The notes: a model not told the origin generated them from the letters alone. Counted from the first letter of the stretch, positions 18,147-27,298 are shown. The stretch: DNA of 64,000 nucleotides from Kitasatospora sp. NBC_01246 (GCF_036226505.1 NZ_CP108484.1:2728001-2792000); one strand, 5' to 3'. Numbers and translations: made by a program.

Positions 18147-19588
18147 TGCCCCCGCACCCCACTCCCCCCTTCGAGGTGACCCCGCCCATGGCCAGTTCCC
18201 CCGCCGTCGCGAGACCAGGCTCCCCCCTCTGGAAGGTGGTCGGCGCCAGCCTCATCGGCACCACCATCGAGTGGTACGACTACTTCCTCTACGGCACGGC
18301 CGCGGCGCTCGTGTTCGGCAAGGTGTTCTTCCCGGCGAGCGATCCGCTGACCGGGACCCTGCTCGCCTTCCTCACCTACGCGATCGGCTTCGCCGCCCGG
18401 CCGCTGGGCGCGCTGGTCTTCGGGCACTTCGGCGACCGGGTAGGCCGCAAGCGGCTGCTGGTGGTGAGCCTGCTGCTGATGGGCGGCTCGACCACGCTGA
18501 TCGGCCTGCTGCCGACGTACCACCAGATCGGCGCCGCCGCGCCGGTGCTGCTGACCGTGCTGCGGCTGGTGCAGGGCTTCGCGCTCGGCGGCGAGTGGGG
18601 CGGCGCGGTCCTGCTGGTCTCCGAGCACGGGGACGCGCGCAGGCGTGGCTTCTGGGCGTCCTGGCCGCAGGGCGGCGCCCCGGCGGGCAACCTGTTGGCG
18701 GCGGGCGTGCTGTCGCTGCTCACCACCGTGCAGTCGGACGCCACCTTCCTGTCCTGGGGCTGGCGGGTGCCGTTCCTGCTGTCGGCGCTGCTGGTGGCGG
18801 TCGGCATGTGGATCCGGCTGGCGGTGGACGAGTCGCCGCTGTTCCAGCAGGCGCTGGCGGCCGCCGAGGCCCGGAAGGCGGCCGGCCGGGCGGTGGAGCA
18901 GCCCCCGCTGGTGGCGGTGTTGCGCCACCACTGGCGGGAGGTGCTGGTGGCGATGGGCGCCCGGATGGCGGAGAACATCTCGTACTACGTGATGACCACC
19001 TTCGTGCTGGCCTACGCGGTGACCCAGGTGCACCTGCCGAAGCAGACCGCGCTGAACGCGGTGCTGATCGCCTCGGCGATCCAGTTCGCGCTGATCCCGG
19101 TGTTCGGGGCGCTCTCCGACCGGGTCGGGCGCAAGCCGGTGTACCTGGCGGGCGCGGTGGGCGTCGGGGTCTGGGCGTTCGTCTTCTTCGGGCTGGTGGA
19201 CACCCGCTCGTTCGGCTCGCTGCTGCTGGCGGTGACCGTCGGGCTGGTCTTCCACAGCGCGATGTACGCACCGCAGGCGGCCTTCTTCTCCGAGATGTTC
19301 GCGACCCGGATGCGCTACTCGGGCGCCTCCATCGGCGCCCAGTTCGCCTCGGTGGCGGCCGGCGCCCCGGCCCCGCTGATCGCGACGGCGCTGCTGAAGG
19401 ACTACGGCAGCTCGACGCCGATCGCGGTGTACGTCGCCGTCGCGGCGGTGATCACCGTCCTCGCGGTGCTCTGCGCCCGGGAGACCCGCGGCCGCGACCT
19501 GACCGAGGCCGACCCGGAGGCCGGTGCGCAGGACCGGGTGGCGGGTGCGCCGGAGAGCGCCGCCGTCACCAAGACCGCGCGGGCCTGA
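18146..19588 (+). CDS. MFS transporter of the metabolite:H+ symporter (MHS) family
   Basis: The 480-aa, 12-segment permease carries the MHS signatures GTTIEWYDYFLYGTAAALVF (segment 1), FGHFGDRVGRKRLLVVSLLL (loop 2-3) and LRLVQGFALGGEWGGAVLL. These are typical of proton-coupled importers of carboxylates, betaine or proline. Its ATG 18146 overlaps the bdhA-like stop; ATG 18188 is a later in-frame alternative. Coupling to a 3-hydroxybutyrate dehydrogenase suggests uptake of 3-hydroxybutyrate or a related acid, which is inference. Confidence 0.85.
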   Translation: MPPHPTPPFEVTPPMASSPAVARPGSPLWKVVGASLIGTTIEWYDYFLYGTAAALVFGKVFFPASDPLTGTLLAFLTYAIGFAARPLGALVFGHFGDRVGRKRLLVVSLLLMGGSTTLIGLLPTYHQIGAAAPVLLTVLRLVQGFALGGEWGGAVLLVSEHGDARRRGFWASWPQGGAPAGNLLAAGVLSLLTTVQSDATFLSWGWRVPFLLSALLVAVGMWIRLAVDESPLFQQALAAAEARKAAGRAVEQPPLVAVLRHHWREVLVAMGARMAENISYYVMTTFVLAYAVTQVHLPKQTALNAVLIASAIQFALIPVFGALSDRVGRKPVYLAGAVGVGVWAFVFFGLVDTRSFGSLLLAVTVGLVFHSAMYAPQAAFFSEMFATRMRYSGASIGAQFASVAAGAPAPLIATALLKDYGSSTPIAVYVAVAAVITVLAVLCARETRGRDLTEADPEAGAQDRVAGAPESAAVTKTARA

Positions 19589-19620
19589 CGGACCGGTGGC
19601 CGGCGCCCACGACCCCGTGC

Positions 19621-19672
19621 GCGCCGGTCACCCGCGCCGGCCACCCGCACCGGTCACCCGCACCGGCCACCC
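19621..19672. repeat. 13-bp tandem repeat, four copies
   Basis: GCRCCGGYCACCC occurs four times without gaps; copies 1 and 3 have GGTCACCC, copies 2 and 4 GGCCACCC. It lies between the transporter stop and the regulator's promoter (TACGAT at 19694), a position suited to regulator binding. Confidence 0.8.
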
Positions 19673-19693
19673 GCGCCCGCCGGGCCGAGCGGC

Positions 19694-19699
19694 TACGAT
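19694..19699 (+). promoter_or_regulatory. possible -10 box of the PucR-type regulator gene
   Basis: TACGAT lies 50 nt before GTG 19750 and directly after the 13-bp repeats. No clear -35 is visible. Confidence 0.3.
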
Positions 19700-19749
19700 C
19701 GCGCTTCCGTCCCTGGGGTAGCGACCCACTGCCGATTGGCGGCCGTACC

Positions 19750-21696
19750 GTGAACGACCACCGTCCCGAGACCGGCGCGGCGCCCGCGCTACGGCGGTTG
19801 CTCGACCTCCTGGCCTCCGGGGCCGCCACCGAGGACTTCGCCGAGGTGCTGGCCGACGCCCGCCGCCGGGGGGCGCCGGCCGCCGTGCTGAGCGCGATCG
19901 ACGACGCCACCTGGCAGGCGCTGCGGGTGCACCGGACGCTGCGTCAGCACCGCCGCCGCGAGGCCGAGCTGACGGCGCTCTTCGACACCGCCGGGGACCT
20001 CGCCGCCTCCCGGGACCTGGACACCGTGCTCCAGGCGATCGTCCGCCGGGCCCGGCTGCTGCTCGGCACCGACACCGCCTATCTGACCCTCCCGGACGAG
20101 GCCGCCGGCGACACCTACATGCGGGTCACCGACGGCTCCGTCTCGGTGCTCTTCCAGACCCTGCGGCTGAGCCTGGGCGACGGCCTCGGCGGCCTGGTCG
20201 CCCAGACCGCCCGCCCGTACGCCACCCCCGACTACCGGACCGACGAGCGGTTCCACCACACCGGCACGATCGACGCGGGCGTGCTGGACGAGGGCCTGGT
20301 GGCGATCATCGGAGTGCCGCTGCTGCTCGGCGGCCGGGTGATCGGCGTGCTGTTCGCCGCGGACCGCGCCCCGCGCGCCTTCTCCCCCGACGAGGTCGCG
20401 CTGCTCTGCTCGCTGGCCGCGCACGCCGCGATCGCGCTGGACACCGCCAAGTCGCTGGCCGACACCCGGGCCGCGCTGGCCGGGCTGAACAGCGCCAACG
20501 AACTGATCCGGGCCCACGCCGCCGCCGTCCAGCGGGCCGAGCAGGGCCACGACCGGCTCACCGACCTGGTGCTGCGCGGCGCCGAGGTGCCGGACGTCGC
20601 CGCCGAGGTCGCCGCCCTGCTGGGCGGCGAGGTGGCGGTCCTGGACACCGAGGGCGACCCGCTGGCCGGCCGGGCCGGACCCGCCGAGGGGCTGGCCGGG
20701 GCCGTCGCCGCCTCCCGGGCCGAGGGCCGGTCGGTGCGGCACGGCGAGGACTGGGTCTGCGCCGTGCTGGCCGGCCAGGAGCCCCTGGGCACCCTCGTGC
20801 TGCGCGGGCGGCCGGGCCTGGAGGACGCCGACCGGCGGCTGTTCGAACGGGCCGCCGTGGTCACCGCGCTGCTCCTGCTGCTGCGCCGCTCGGTGGCCGA
20901 GACCGAGAACCGGGTCCGCGGCGAGCTGCTGGCCGACCTGCTGACCGCCCCCGACCGCGACCCGGTCGGCCTGACCGCGCGCGGGCGCCGGCTCGGCGTG
21001 GACCTCGGCCGCCCGCACCTGGTGCTGGTGGCGGAGCCGGCCGGCGCCCCCGGCGCCGCGGCGACCGACCGCGGCCGGCTGGCGGGCGCGGCGGGGCGCT
21101 ACCTGTTCGGCTCGCGAGGCATCAGCGCGGAGCACGGCGAGGCCGTGGTCCTGCTGCTCCCGGAGGACGCGCCGACGGGCCCCGCGGGCACGGCGGGCCC
21201 GGCGTCCGCCCAGCAGGCGGCCGAGCTGGCCGCCGAGCGGCTGGCCCGGCTGGCCGGCTTCCCGGTCACCGTGGGCGTCGGCCGTCCCGCCGCCGGGCCG
21301 GTCGCGCTGGCCTCCTCGTACGCCGAGGGCCTGCGCTGCGTCCGGGCCCTGCGGGTGCTCGGCCGGGCCGGGGACGGCGCCTCGGCCCGCGACCTGGGCT
21401 TCCTCGGCGTGCTGCTCGGCGACGGCCACGACGTCGACGGCTTCGTCGGCGCGACCCTCGGCCCGCTTCTGGACTACGACGCCCGGCGCGGCACCGAACT
21501 GGTCCGCACCCTGCGCGCCTACTTCGACTGCGGCGGCAGCCTGACCCGGGCCAAGGACGAGCTGCACGTGCACGTGAACACCGTGGTGCAGCGGCTGGAC
21601 CGGGTCGAGGCGCTGCTGGGCCCGGACTGGAACCGTCCCGAGCGCGCGCTGGAGCTCCAGCTGGCGCTGCGCCTCCAACTGCTCGCCGGCGCCTGA
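19750..21696 (+). CDS. GAF domain / PucR-type helix-turn-helix regulator
   Basis: The 648-aa regulator has an N-terminal helical region and a GAF sensor domain at about residues 75-240 ([71 protein letters not shown]). A second mixed domain follows. The C-terminus is PucR HTH ([34 protein letters not shown]). It probably senses a small molecule and controls the adjacent dehydrogenase-transporter pair. GTG 19750 was chosen because the sequence upstream is repeat DNA. Confidence 0.88.
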   Translation: MNDHRPETGAAPALRRLLDLLASGAATEDFAEVLADARRRGAPAAVLSAIDDATWQALRVHRTLRQHRRREAELTALFDTAGDLAASRDLDTVLQAIVRRARLLLGTDTAYLTLPDEAAGDTYMRVTDGSVSVLFQTLRLSLGDGLGGLVAQTARPYATPDYRTDERFHHTGTIDAGVLDEGLVAIIGVPLLLGGRVIGVLFAADRAPRAFSPDEVALLCSLAAHAAIALDTAKSLADTRAALAGLNSANELIRAHAAAVQRAEQGHDRLTDLVLRGAEVPDVAAEVAALLGGEVAVLDTEGDPLAGRAGPAEGLAGAVAASRAEGRSVRHGEDWVCAVLAGQEPLGTLVLRGRPGLEDADRRLFERAAVVTALLLLLRRSVAETENRVRGELLADLLTAPDRDPVGLTARGRRLGVDLGRPHLVLVAEPAGAPGAAATDRGRLAGAAGRYLFGSRGISAEHGEAVVLLLPEDAPTGPAGTAGPASAQQAAELAAERLARLAGFPVTVGVGRPAAGPVALASSYAEGLRCVRALRVLGRAGDGASARDLGFLGVLLGDGHDVDGFVGATLGPLLDYDARRGTELVRTLRAYFDCGGSLTRAKDELHVHVNTVVQRLDRVEALLGPDWNRPERALELQLALRLQLLAGA

Positions 21697-21838
21697 GCCG
21701 GGGTGTTCCCGGGGCCTTCCCGGGGCGCTCCCGGGGTCGCTGCGGGCGATTCGGGCCGGTCGTCCACCGCATTCGGGCACCTGAACGACCGGCCGGGGCT
21801 CGGGCGTACAGTGGCGAGGTTGGTCTCGAACGCCGGGC

Positions 21839-21882
21839 AAGGAGCAGCAGTGGCCACAGAGCGCGACGAGGTGGGCGCATGA
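21839..21882 (+). promoter_or_regulatory. ribosome binding site and 10-codon mini-ORF coupled to lipB
   Basis: AAGGAG at 21839-21844 is optimally spaced (5 nt) to GTG 21850, which opens a 10-codon frame ([10 protein letters not shown]). Its TGA at 21880-21882 overlaps the lipB ATG 21879 as ATGA. lipB itself has only a weak ribosome binding site, so reinitiation after the mini-ORF is plausible. Confidence 0.55.
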
Positions 21883-22676
21883 GCGGGAACGTACGGTTCG
21901 TGCGCCTGGGCACCGGCGAAGGTGCCGTCCCCTACCAGGAGGCCTGGGAGGAGCAGCAGCGGCTGCACGCCCTGCGGGTCGCGGACGAGATCCCCGACAC
22001 CGTGCTGCTGCTGGAGCACCCCCCGGTGTACACCATGGGCCGCCGCACCAACCCGGCCGACCTGCCGCTGGACGGCACGCCGGTGGTCGAGGTCAACCGG
22101 GGCGGCGAGATCACCTGGCACGGCCCCGGCCAGCTGGTCGGCTACCCGATCGTGAAGCTCCCCGAGCCGATGGACGTCGTCGCCTACGTGCGCCGGCTGG
22201 AGGAGGCCCTGATCCGGGCCTGCGGCGAGTTCGGCGTGGAGACCACCCGGATCGAGGGCCGCAGCGGGGTCTGGGTGCTCGGCGCCAGCATCCCGGACGC
22301 GGTGGTCGACCCGGCGCAGGTGGTGGACATCGGCAAGCTCACCCTGCGGATGGGCCTGCCGCTGGGCATCGACCCGCGGCTGGCCGGCCCCGAGTACGCG
22401 CCGTCCAACGCCGGGCAGCGCGGCGACGACCGCAAGCTCGCCGCGATCGGCGTCCGCGTCTCGCGCGGGGTGACGATGCACGGCTTCGCGCTGAACTGCA
22501 ATCCGGACATGACCTGGTTCGACCGGATCGTGCCCTGTGGCATCCGGGACGCGGGCGTGGCCTCGCTCTCCGGTGAGCTGGGCCGCGACTTCGAAGTCGG
22601 CGAGGCGCTGTCCGTGGTCGAGAAGCGCTTGGCGGAGGTGTTCGCCGAGCTGCCGGAACCGGCACTCGGCCGCTGA
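21879..22676 (+). CDS. lipB: lipoyl(octanoyl) transferase
   Basis: The 265-aa enzyme moves octanoyl from acyl carrier protein to lipoyl domains, the first step of lipoate synthesis. The signature [24 protein letters not shown] (RGGxxTxHGPGQ) is clear. The catalytic region contains [20 protein letters not shown] and the active-site Cys in [15 protein letters not shown]. Length is normal. It precedes lipA, and its products modify the E2 at 6.6-8.4 kb. The start overlaps the upstream mini-ORF stop. Confidence 0.96.
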   Translation: MSGNVRFVRLGTGEGAVPYQEAWEEQQRLHALRVADEIPDTVLLLEHPPVYTMGRRTNPADLPLDGTPVVEVNRGGEITWHGPGQLVGYPIVKLPEPMDVVAYVRRLEEALIRACGEFGVETTRIEGRSGVWVLGASIPDAVVDPAQVVDIGKLTLRMGLPLGIDPRLAGPEYAPSNAGQRGDDRKLAAIGVRVSRGVTMHGFALNCNPDMTWFDRIVPCGIRDAGVASLSGELGRDFEVGEALSVVEKRLAEVFAELPEPALGR

Positions 22677-22716
22677 GCCCGCTCCCGGGGGCCGACCGAC
22701 CTCGCCACCCGGGAAT

Positions 22717-22730
22717 CTACCGGCCGGTAG
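22717..22730. promoter_or_regulatory. 14-bp perfect palindrome between lipB and lipA
   Basis: CTACCGGCCGGTAG is fully self-complementary and sits 97 bp upstream of the lipA start. It could be an operator; no known regulator site was recognised. Confidence 0.35.
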
Positions 22731-22826
22731 CACTGTTGCCCTGCGTTTGCGGGCCACGGGCCCGGCGAAGGCCGTACAAGCACAGGCGTACCCTGGGGGT
22801 ACCCCGTCTAGTTCTAGGAGTCGCAC

Positions 22827-23783
22827 GTGTCCGCTGTCGCACCCGACGGCAGGAAGCTGCTCCGCCTGGAGGTCCGCAACAGCGAGACCCCCATCGAGCG
22901 GAAGCCCGAGTGGATCAAGACCCGCGCGAAGATGGGGCCGGAGTACAACGCCCTCCAGTCGCTGGTGAAGAAGGAGGGGCTGCACACGGTCTGCCAGGAG
23001 GCCGGCTGCCCCAACATCTTCGAGTGCTGGGAGGACCGCGAGGCGACCTTCCTCATCGGCGGTGACCAGTGCACCCGCCGCTGCGACTTCTGCCAGATCG
23101 ACACCGGCAAGCCCGCCGACTTCGACCGTGACGAGCCGCGCCGCGTCGCCGAGTCCATCGTGACCATGGACCTCAACTACGCCACCATCACCGGCGTCGC
23201 CCGCGACGACCTGGCGGACGGCGGCTCCTGGCTGTACGCCGAGACGGTGCGCCAGGTGCACGCGCTGACCGCCGGCCGCGAGAGCGGCCGCACCGGCGTC
23301 GAGCTGCTGATCCCCGACTTCAACGCCGTCCCGGAGCAGCTGGCCGAGGTCTTCTCGTCCCGCCCCGAGGTGCTGGCGCACAACGTCGAGACGGTGCCGC
23401 GGATCTTCAAGCGGATCCGCCCGGCGTTCCGCTACGAGCGTTCGCTGGACGTCATCACCCAGGCCCGCGCGGCCGGGCTGGTGACCAAGTCCAACCTGAT
23501 CCTGGGCATGGGCGAGACCCGCGAGGAGGTCAGCCAGGCGCTGGCCGACCTGGTCGGCGCCGGCTGCGAGCTGATCACCATCACCCAGTACCTGCGCCCG
23601 TCGCTGCGCCACCACCCGGTCGAGCGCTGGGTGAAGCCGCACGAGTTCGTCGAGCTGCAGCAGGAGGCCGAGGAGCTCGGCTTCGCCGGGGTCATGTCCG
23701 GCCCGCTGGTGCGGTCCTCGTACCGCGCCGGGCGGCTGTACCGGCAGGCACTGGAGCACCGCGAGCGGACCGCGGCGGTCTGA
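22827..23783 (+). CDS. lipA: lipoyl synthase (radical SAM)
   Basis: The 318-aa enzyme inserts two sulfurs into protein-bound octanoyl groups. The auxiliary cluster cysteines C56, C61 and C67 ([12 protein letters not shown]) and the radical-SAM cysteines C82, C86 and C89 (CTRRCDFC) are all present. [30 protein letters not shown] and [14 protein letters not shown] are family hallmarks, and the C-terminal [11 protein letters not shown] contains the conserved Ser that ligates the auxiliary cluster. GTG 22827 follows AGGAG. It acts with lipB 150 bp upstream. Confidence 0.97.
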   Translation: MSAVAPDGRKLLRLEVRNSETPIERKPEWIKTRAKMGPEYNALQSLVKKEGLHTVCQEAGCPNIFECWEDREATFLIGGDQCTRRCDFCQIDTGKPADFDRDEPRRVAESIVTMDLNYATITGVARDDLADGGSWLYAETVRQVHALTAGRESGRTGVELLIPDFNAVPEQLAEVFSSRPEVLAHNVETVPRIFKRIRPAFRYERSLDVITQARAAGLVTKSNLILGMGETREEVSQALADLVGAGCELITITQYLRPSLRHHPVERWVKPHEFVELQQEAEELGFAGVMSGPLVRSSYRAGRLYRQALEHRERTAAV

Positions 23784-23851
23784 CCGCGTCCGGTCGTGTT
23801 CCGGCCGCGGGGCCGCGGTCCGGTCCGGCCGCCGTCCGGTGTGAGCCATCT

Positions 23852-23879
23852 GAGGGGCGGAGCTACGGCTCCGCCCCTT
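23852..23879 (+). terminator. hairpin terminator after lipA
   Basis: GGGGCGGAGC pairs perfectly with GCTCCGCCCC around a TACG tetraloop, followed by TTC. Confidence 0.75.
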
Positions 23880-23894
23880 CGGGTTCACCGGGCT

Positions 23895-23923
23895 TTGACT
23901 GACGGGTCACGGGCTGGTAACAC
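23895..23923 (+). promoter_or_regulatory. sigma-70-type promoter for the small gene at 24041
   Basis: TTGACT and TAACAC are separated by exactly 17 bp, directly after the lipA terminator. Transcription would start near 23930. Confidence 0.5.
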
Positions 23924-23965
23924 GGAGTGGTGAGGATGGAAGCGTTCGAATCATTTCCGCCACAC

Positions 23966-24018
23966 GATCCACCCTGTGATCCACCACGAGATCCGCGACG
24001 AGATCCACGACAGGATCC
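23966..24018 (+). repeat. 12-bp tandem repeat, five units beginning GATCC
   Basis: GATCC occurs at 23966, 23978, 23990, 24002 and 24014, every 12 bp. If translated from ATG 23936 it gives a four-residue DPxx repeat; otherwise it is a repeated 5' leader. Confidence 0.8.
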
Positions 24019-24040
24019 GCCACAAGAGGAGCTGTTCGAC

Positions 24041-24226
24041 ATGCAGGTCGGCATCCGGTCGGTGGGCACCGCGCTGCGGCTGGCCGAGAGCGTGCTGCTC
24101 GCGGGCGGGCAGCGACAGGCCCGGCGCAACGCCTGGGCCGCGGTCTGCGAGAACCGCCGCTACGCGGCGGACCGCGAGCGCGACACGGTGCCGGGAGGCC
24201 CCGTGGTGGAGTCCGCGCGCCGTTAG
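24041..24226 (+). CDS. small conserved hypothetical protein
   Basis: The 61-aa product begins MQVGIRSVGTALRLAESVLLAGG and is basic in its second half (QARRNAWAAVCENRR). AGAGGAG lies 9 nt before ATG 24041, so this start is preferred. The frame is also open from ATG 23936, which would add a DPP/DPR repeat N-terminus. No motif or membrane segment is clear. It lies between lipA and the DUF4191 gene, a place where S. coelicolor, from memory, also has a small hypothetical gene. Confidence 0.6.
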   Translation: MQVGIRSVGTALRLAESVLLAGGQRQARRNAWAAVCENRRYAADRERDTVPGGPVVESARR

Positions 24227-24340
24227 GGCCCCTCCGGCGCCGCCTCCTCGCGACCACTGTGCGCGACCGTCCCGGGGCACCCGGGTCACGGTTCGGTGCG
24301 AACGGGTACCCGGGCTTGGTTATCCCGTACCGACGGCACG

Positions 24341-24346
24341 TACCAT
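24341..24346 (+). promoter_or_regulatory. -10-like hexamer, probable leaderless DUF4191 gene
   Basis: TACCAT lies 7 nt before ATG 24354 and overlaps the alternative in-frame ATG 24345, supporting 24354 as the true start. Confidence 0.45.
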
Positions 24347-24353
24347 GAGCGTT

Positions 24354-25043
24354 ATGGCGAGGGAAACATCCGAGAACCCCGGGCGACTGAAGCAGATCCG
24401 CCTGGCATACACCATGACCAAGAAGGTCGACACCAAGATCGGCCTGATCATCGCCGGCGTCGGCCTGCTGACCTTCGGCGTGTTCCTCGCCATCGGCTTC
24501 GCGATCGACCACCCGATCTATCTGGGCATCCTGGGCTTCATCGTGGCTTTCCTGGCCATGGCGATCGTCTTCGGGCGCCGGGCCGAGCGCGCGGCGTTCG
24601 GGCAGATGGAAGGGCAGCCGGGGGCCGTGGCGGCGGTGCTGAACAACATCAAGCGAGGCTGGAGCGCGAGCTCCACCCCGGTGGCGGTCACCCGTAACCA
24701 GGACGCGGTCTACCGCGCCGTGGGCCGGGCCGGCATCGCGCTGATCGGCGAGGGCAACCCGAACCGGGTCCGCCAGCTGCTGGCGTCCGAGAAGAAGAAG
24801 ATGGCCCGGGTCGTCGGCGACGTACCGGTGCACGACATCGTGGTGGGCACCGGCGAGGGCGAGATCCCGCTCAAGAAGCTGCAGGTCCACCTGATGCGAC
24901 TGCCCCGCGCGATCACGCCCGCCCAGGTCACCGAGACCAACGACCGCCTCCGCGCGCTGGGCGACCTGCTCTCCAAGGCGCCGATCCCCAAGGGCCCGAT
25001 GCCCAAGGGCGCCCGGATGCCCAAGGGCGGCCAGGTCCGCTGA
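24354..25043 (+). CDS. DUF4191 integral membrane protein
   Basis: The 229-aa protein starts MARETSENPGRLKQIRLAYT and has two adjacent membrane segments (IGLIIAGVGLLTFGVFLAIGF and IYLGILGFIVAFLAMAIVFG). A cytosolic C-terminal domain containing DAVYRAVGRAGIALIGEGNP and a Lys/Pro/Gly tail (PIPKGPMPKGARMPKGG) follows. This matches the actinobacterial DUF4191 family of unknown role, conserved next to lipA and glnA. A strong terminator follows. Confidence 0.9.
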   Translation: MARETSENPGRLKQIRLAYTMTKKVDTKIGLIIAGVGLLTFGVFLAIGFAIDHPIYLGILGFIVAFLAMAIVFGRRAERAAFGQMEGQPGAVAAVLNNIKRGWSASSTPVAVTRNQDAVYRAVGRAGIALIGEGNPNRVRQLLASEKKKMARVVGDVPVHDIVVGTGEGEIPLKKLQVHLMRLPRAITPAQVTETNDRLRALGDLLSKAPIPKGPMPKGARMPKGGQVR

Positions 25044-25060
25044 CCCCTCCCCCATCGACG

Positions 25061-25101
25061 CGAACGGCCCCGCCGCGGAATCTCCGCGTCGGGGCCGTTC
25101 G
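25061..25101. terminator. bidirectional hairpin terminator
   Basis: A 12-bp perfect outer stem (CGAACGGCCCCG with its complement) plus a 6-bp inner stem, one mismatch between, lies between the convergent DUF4191 and RDD genes. Confidence 0.8.
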
Positions 25102-25134
25102 TCGTTCCGGGGGGGTGCCGTGGGGCGGCGTCCG

Positions 25135-25602
25135 CTAGATGCGGACCTCGACCGTGCCGACCGCCTTGTCGTGCAGGCCGCGGGTGTCGCGGTCCCACAC
25201 CAGGGCCGGCACCACCAGGCAGAGCAGCAGGGTGCGCAGCAGCACCTGCGGGATGGTCGCGCGGCGGCCGTCCAGGCGGACCACCCGCAGGCCGAACAGC
25301 CGCTTGCCGACGGTCGTGCCCGTGGTGGCGAGCAGCAGCACGGTGACGGCGAAGAACAGCGGGGTGGTCCACAGGTTCGCCGAGGCCGGCGAGCCCTTGC
25401 CCAGCAGCCCGTAGGCGACCAGGGCGATCAGCCAGCCGTCGACGAACAGCGCGCCCAGGCGCCGGCCCGGGCCGCCGATCGAGCCGGTGCCCTCCTTGGG
25501 CAGTCCGAGGCGCTCACCGCGGTGGCCGAAGTCGGCACCCATCTTCTCGGCGGCCGCCTTCGGGCCGTCGATCCACGATCCCAACGCTTCTCTGGTGTCC
25601 AC
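25135..25602 (-). CDS. RDD family membrane protein
   Basis: The 155-aa protein has the RDD pattern: GGPGRRLGALFVDGWLIALV (conserved Arg and Asp in the first segment), a second segment (LFFAVTVLLLATTGTTVGKR), then LFGLRVVRLDG and a third segment (LRTLLLCLVVPALVWDRDTR). The family is of unknown or varied transport function. It is transcribed divergently from glnA. GTG 25602 has TAGTGT 6 nt upstream and no ribosome binding site. Confidence 0.9.
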   Translation of the reverse strand: MDTREALGSWIDGPKAAAEKMGADFGHRGERLGLPKEGTGSIGGPGRRLGALFVDGWLIALVAYGLLGKGSPASANLWTTPLFFAVTVLLLATTGTTVGKRLFGLRVVRLDGRRATIPQVLLRTLLLCLVVPALVWDRDTRGLHDKAVGTVEVRI

Positions 25603-25608
25603 GAATCC

Positions 25609-25614
25609 ACACTA
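25609..25614 (-). promoter_or_regulatory. -10-like hexamer, probable leaderless RDD gene
   Basis: TAGTGT lies exactly 6 nt before GTG 25602. Confidence 0.45.
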
Positions 25615-25773
25615 ACCGGGCGGACGGTGCGGCTCGGCACCGGCTCCCCCGGAGGGTGAATCGCGTCTCCCGGGGCTTTCCAAGTGGTCCAGACCACTCG
25701 TGGGGCGCGATCCGGGCCGGCGAAGCGTTTTGCCCCGGAGCGTACGACTTTGCCGCCCGCCCGGGGGCGGCGG

Positions 25774-25811
25774 TTAACATTCAGGAAACGAGCGGGTCAC
25801 CGGTCGGAAAC
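25774..25811 (+). promoter_or_regulatory. tandem GlnR operator upstream of glnA
   Basis: TTAAC-N6-GAAAC-N6-GTCAC-N6-GAAAC matches the published GlnR consensus gTnAC-N6-GaAAC in two adjacent boxes, with exact 6-nt spacers and a single mismatch (first G to T). A possible -10, TAGGGT, is 11 nt downstream at 25822. GlnR control by nitrogen supply is expected. Confidence 0.85.
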
Positions 25812-25856
25812 GGCCTGTTCCTAGGGTGAGCCCCATTCGCACGCCGAGGAGGATGG

Positions 25857-27269
25857 ATGTTCAACAACGCCGCCGAAGTGAAGCAGTTCATTCAGGACAA
25901 CGATGTGAAGTTCATCGACGTCCGGTTCTGCGATCTCCCGGGCGTCATGCAGCACTTCTCCGTGCCCGCGGCGACCTTCGACCCGTCCGAGACCCTGATG
26001 TTCGACGGCTCGTCGATCCGCGGCTTCCAGGCCATCCACGAGTCCGACATGGCACTCGTCCCGGACCTGGCCACGGCCCGCCTCGACCCCTTCCGCAGGG
26101 ACAAGCACCTCAACATCAACTTCTTCATCCAGGACCCGGTCACCGGCGAGGCGTACAGCCGTGACCCGCGCAACGTCGCGAAGAAGGCCGAGGCGTACCT
26201 CGCCTCCTCCGGCATCGCCGACACCGCGTTCTTCGGCCCCGAGGCCGAGTTCTACGTCTTCGACTCGGTGCGCTTCGACACCAGCGCCAACGCGTCGTAC
26301 TACCACATCGACTCCGAGGCCGGCGCCTGGAACAGCGGCTCCGCCGAGGGCGACGTGCGCGGCTACAAGGTCAAGTACAAGGGCGGCTACTTCCCGATCC
26401 CGCCCGTCGACCACTTCGCCGACCTGCGCGCCGAGATGTCGCTGGAACTGGCCGCGGCCGGGCTGGAGGTCGAGCGCCAGCACCACGAGGTCGGCACGGC
26501 CGGCCAGGCGGAGATCAACTACAAGTTCAACACGCTGCTGCACGCCGCCGACGACCTGATGCTGTTCAAGTACATCATCAAGAACGTCGCGTGGCGCAAC
26601 GGCAAGACCGCCACCTTCATGCCGAAGCCGATCTTCGGCGACAACGGCTCGGGCATGCACGTCCACCAGTCGCTGTGGACGGAGGGCTCGCCGCTCTTCT
26701 ACGACGAGCAGGGCTACGCCGGCCTGTCCGACACCGCCCGTTACTACATCGGCGGCCTGCTGAAGCACGCCCCCTCGCTGCTCGCCTTCACCAACCCGTC
26801 GGTGAACTCCTACCACCGGCTGGTGCCCGGCTTCGAGGCCCCGGTCAATCTGGTCTACTCGCAGCGCAACCGCTCGGCGGCGATCCGGATCCCGATCACC
26901 GGCTCCAACGCCAAGGCCAAGCGCATCGAGTTCCGCGCGCCGGACCCGTCGTCCAACCCCTACCTCGCGTTCGCCGCGATGCTGATGGCCGGCCTCGACG
27001 GCATCAAGAACAAGATCGAGCCGCTGCAGCCGGTCGACAAGGACCTGTACGAGCTGGCCCCCGAGGAGCACGCCAACGTGCCGCAGGTGCCGTCCTCGCT
27101 CCCGGCCGTCCTGGAGGCCCTGGAGGCCGACCACGAGTACCTGCTCGCGGGCAACGTCTTCACGCCCGACCTGATCGAGACCTGGATCGACTTCAAGCGC
27201 ACCAACGAGATCGCCCCGATCGCCCTCCGCCCCCACCCCCACGAGTTCGAGCTGTACTACGACCTCTAG
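25857..27269 (+). CDS. glnA: glutamine synthetase, type I
   Basis: The 470-aa subunit (dodecamer) makes glutamine from glutamate, ammonia and ATP. It has [36 protein letters not shown], the metal-site [23 protein letters not shown], the ATP-site [20 protein letters not shown] and [16 protein letters not shown]. The adenylylation tyrosine is Y398 in [11 protein letters not shown], so GlnE (encoded at 50.9-53.9 kb) can modify it. GAGGAGG precedes ATG 25857. Upstream is a GlnR operator; downstream is an exceptional terminator. Confidence 0.97.
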   Translation: MFNNAAEVKQFIQDNDVKFIDVRFCDLPGVMQHFSVPAATFDPSETLMFDGSSIRGFQAIHESDMALVPDLATARLDPFRRDKHLNINFFIQDPVTGEAYSRDPRNVAKKAEAYLASSGIADTAFFGPEAEFYVFDSVRFDTSANASYYHIDSEAGAWNSGSAEGDVRGYKVKYKGGYFPIPPVDHFADLRAEMSLELAAAGLEVERQHHEVGTAGQAEINYKFNTLLHAADDLMLFKYIIKNVAWRNGKTATFMPKPIFGDNGSGMHVHQSLWTEGSPLFYDEQGYAGLSDTARYYIGGLLKHAPSLLAFTNPSVNSYHRLVPGFEAPVNLVYSQRNRSAAIRIPITGSNAKAKRIEFRAPDPSSNPYLAFAAMLMAGLDGIKNKIEPLQPVDKDLYELAPEEHANVPQVPSSLPAVLEALEADHEYLLAGNVFTPDLIETWIDFKRTNEIAPIALRPHPHEFELYYDL

Positions 27270-27298
27270 AAGGCCCTCGCCGCACGGCGGTTCGGCCT

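Noticed and set aside
23906..23922. GTCAC-N6-GTAAC as a GlnR box upstream of the small gene at 24041
   Set aside because: Only one box with a mismatch is present and it overlaps the likely promoter spacer; there is no second box at the required spacing.
23940..23960. tRNA-like GTTCGAATC at the start of the GATCC repeats
   Set aside because: No cloverleaf, anticodon stem or acceptor pairing around it.
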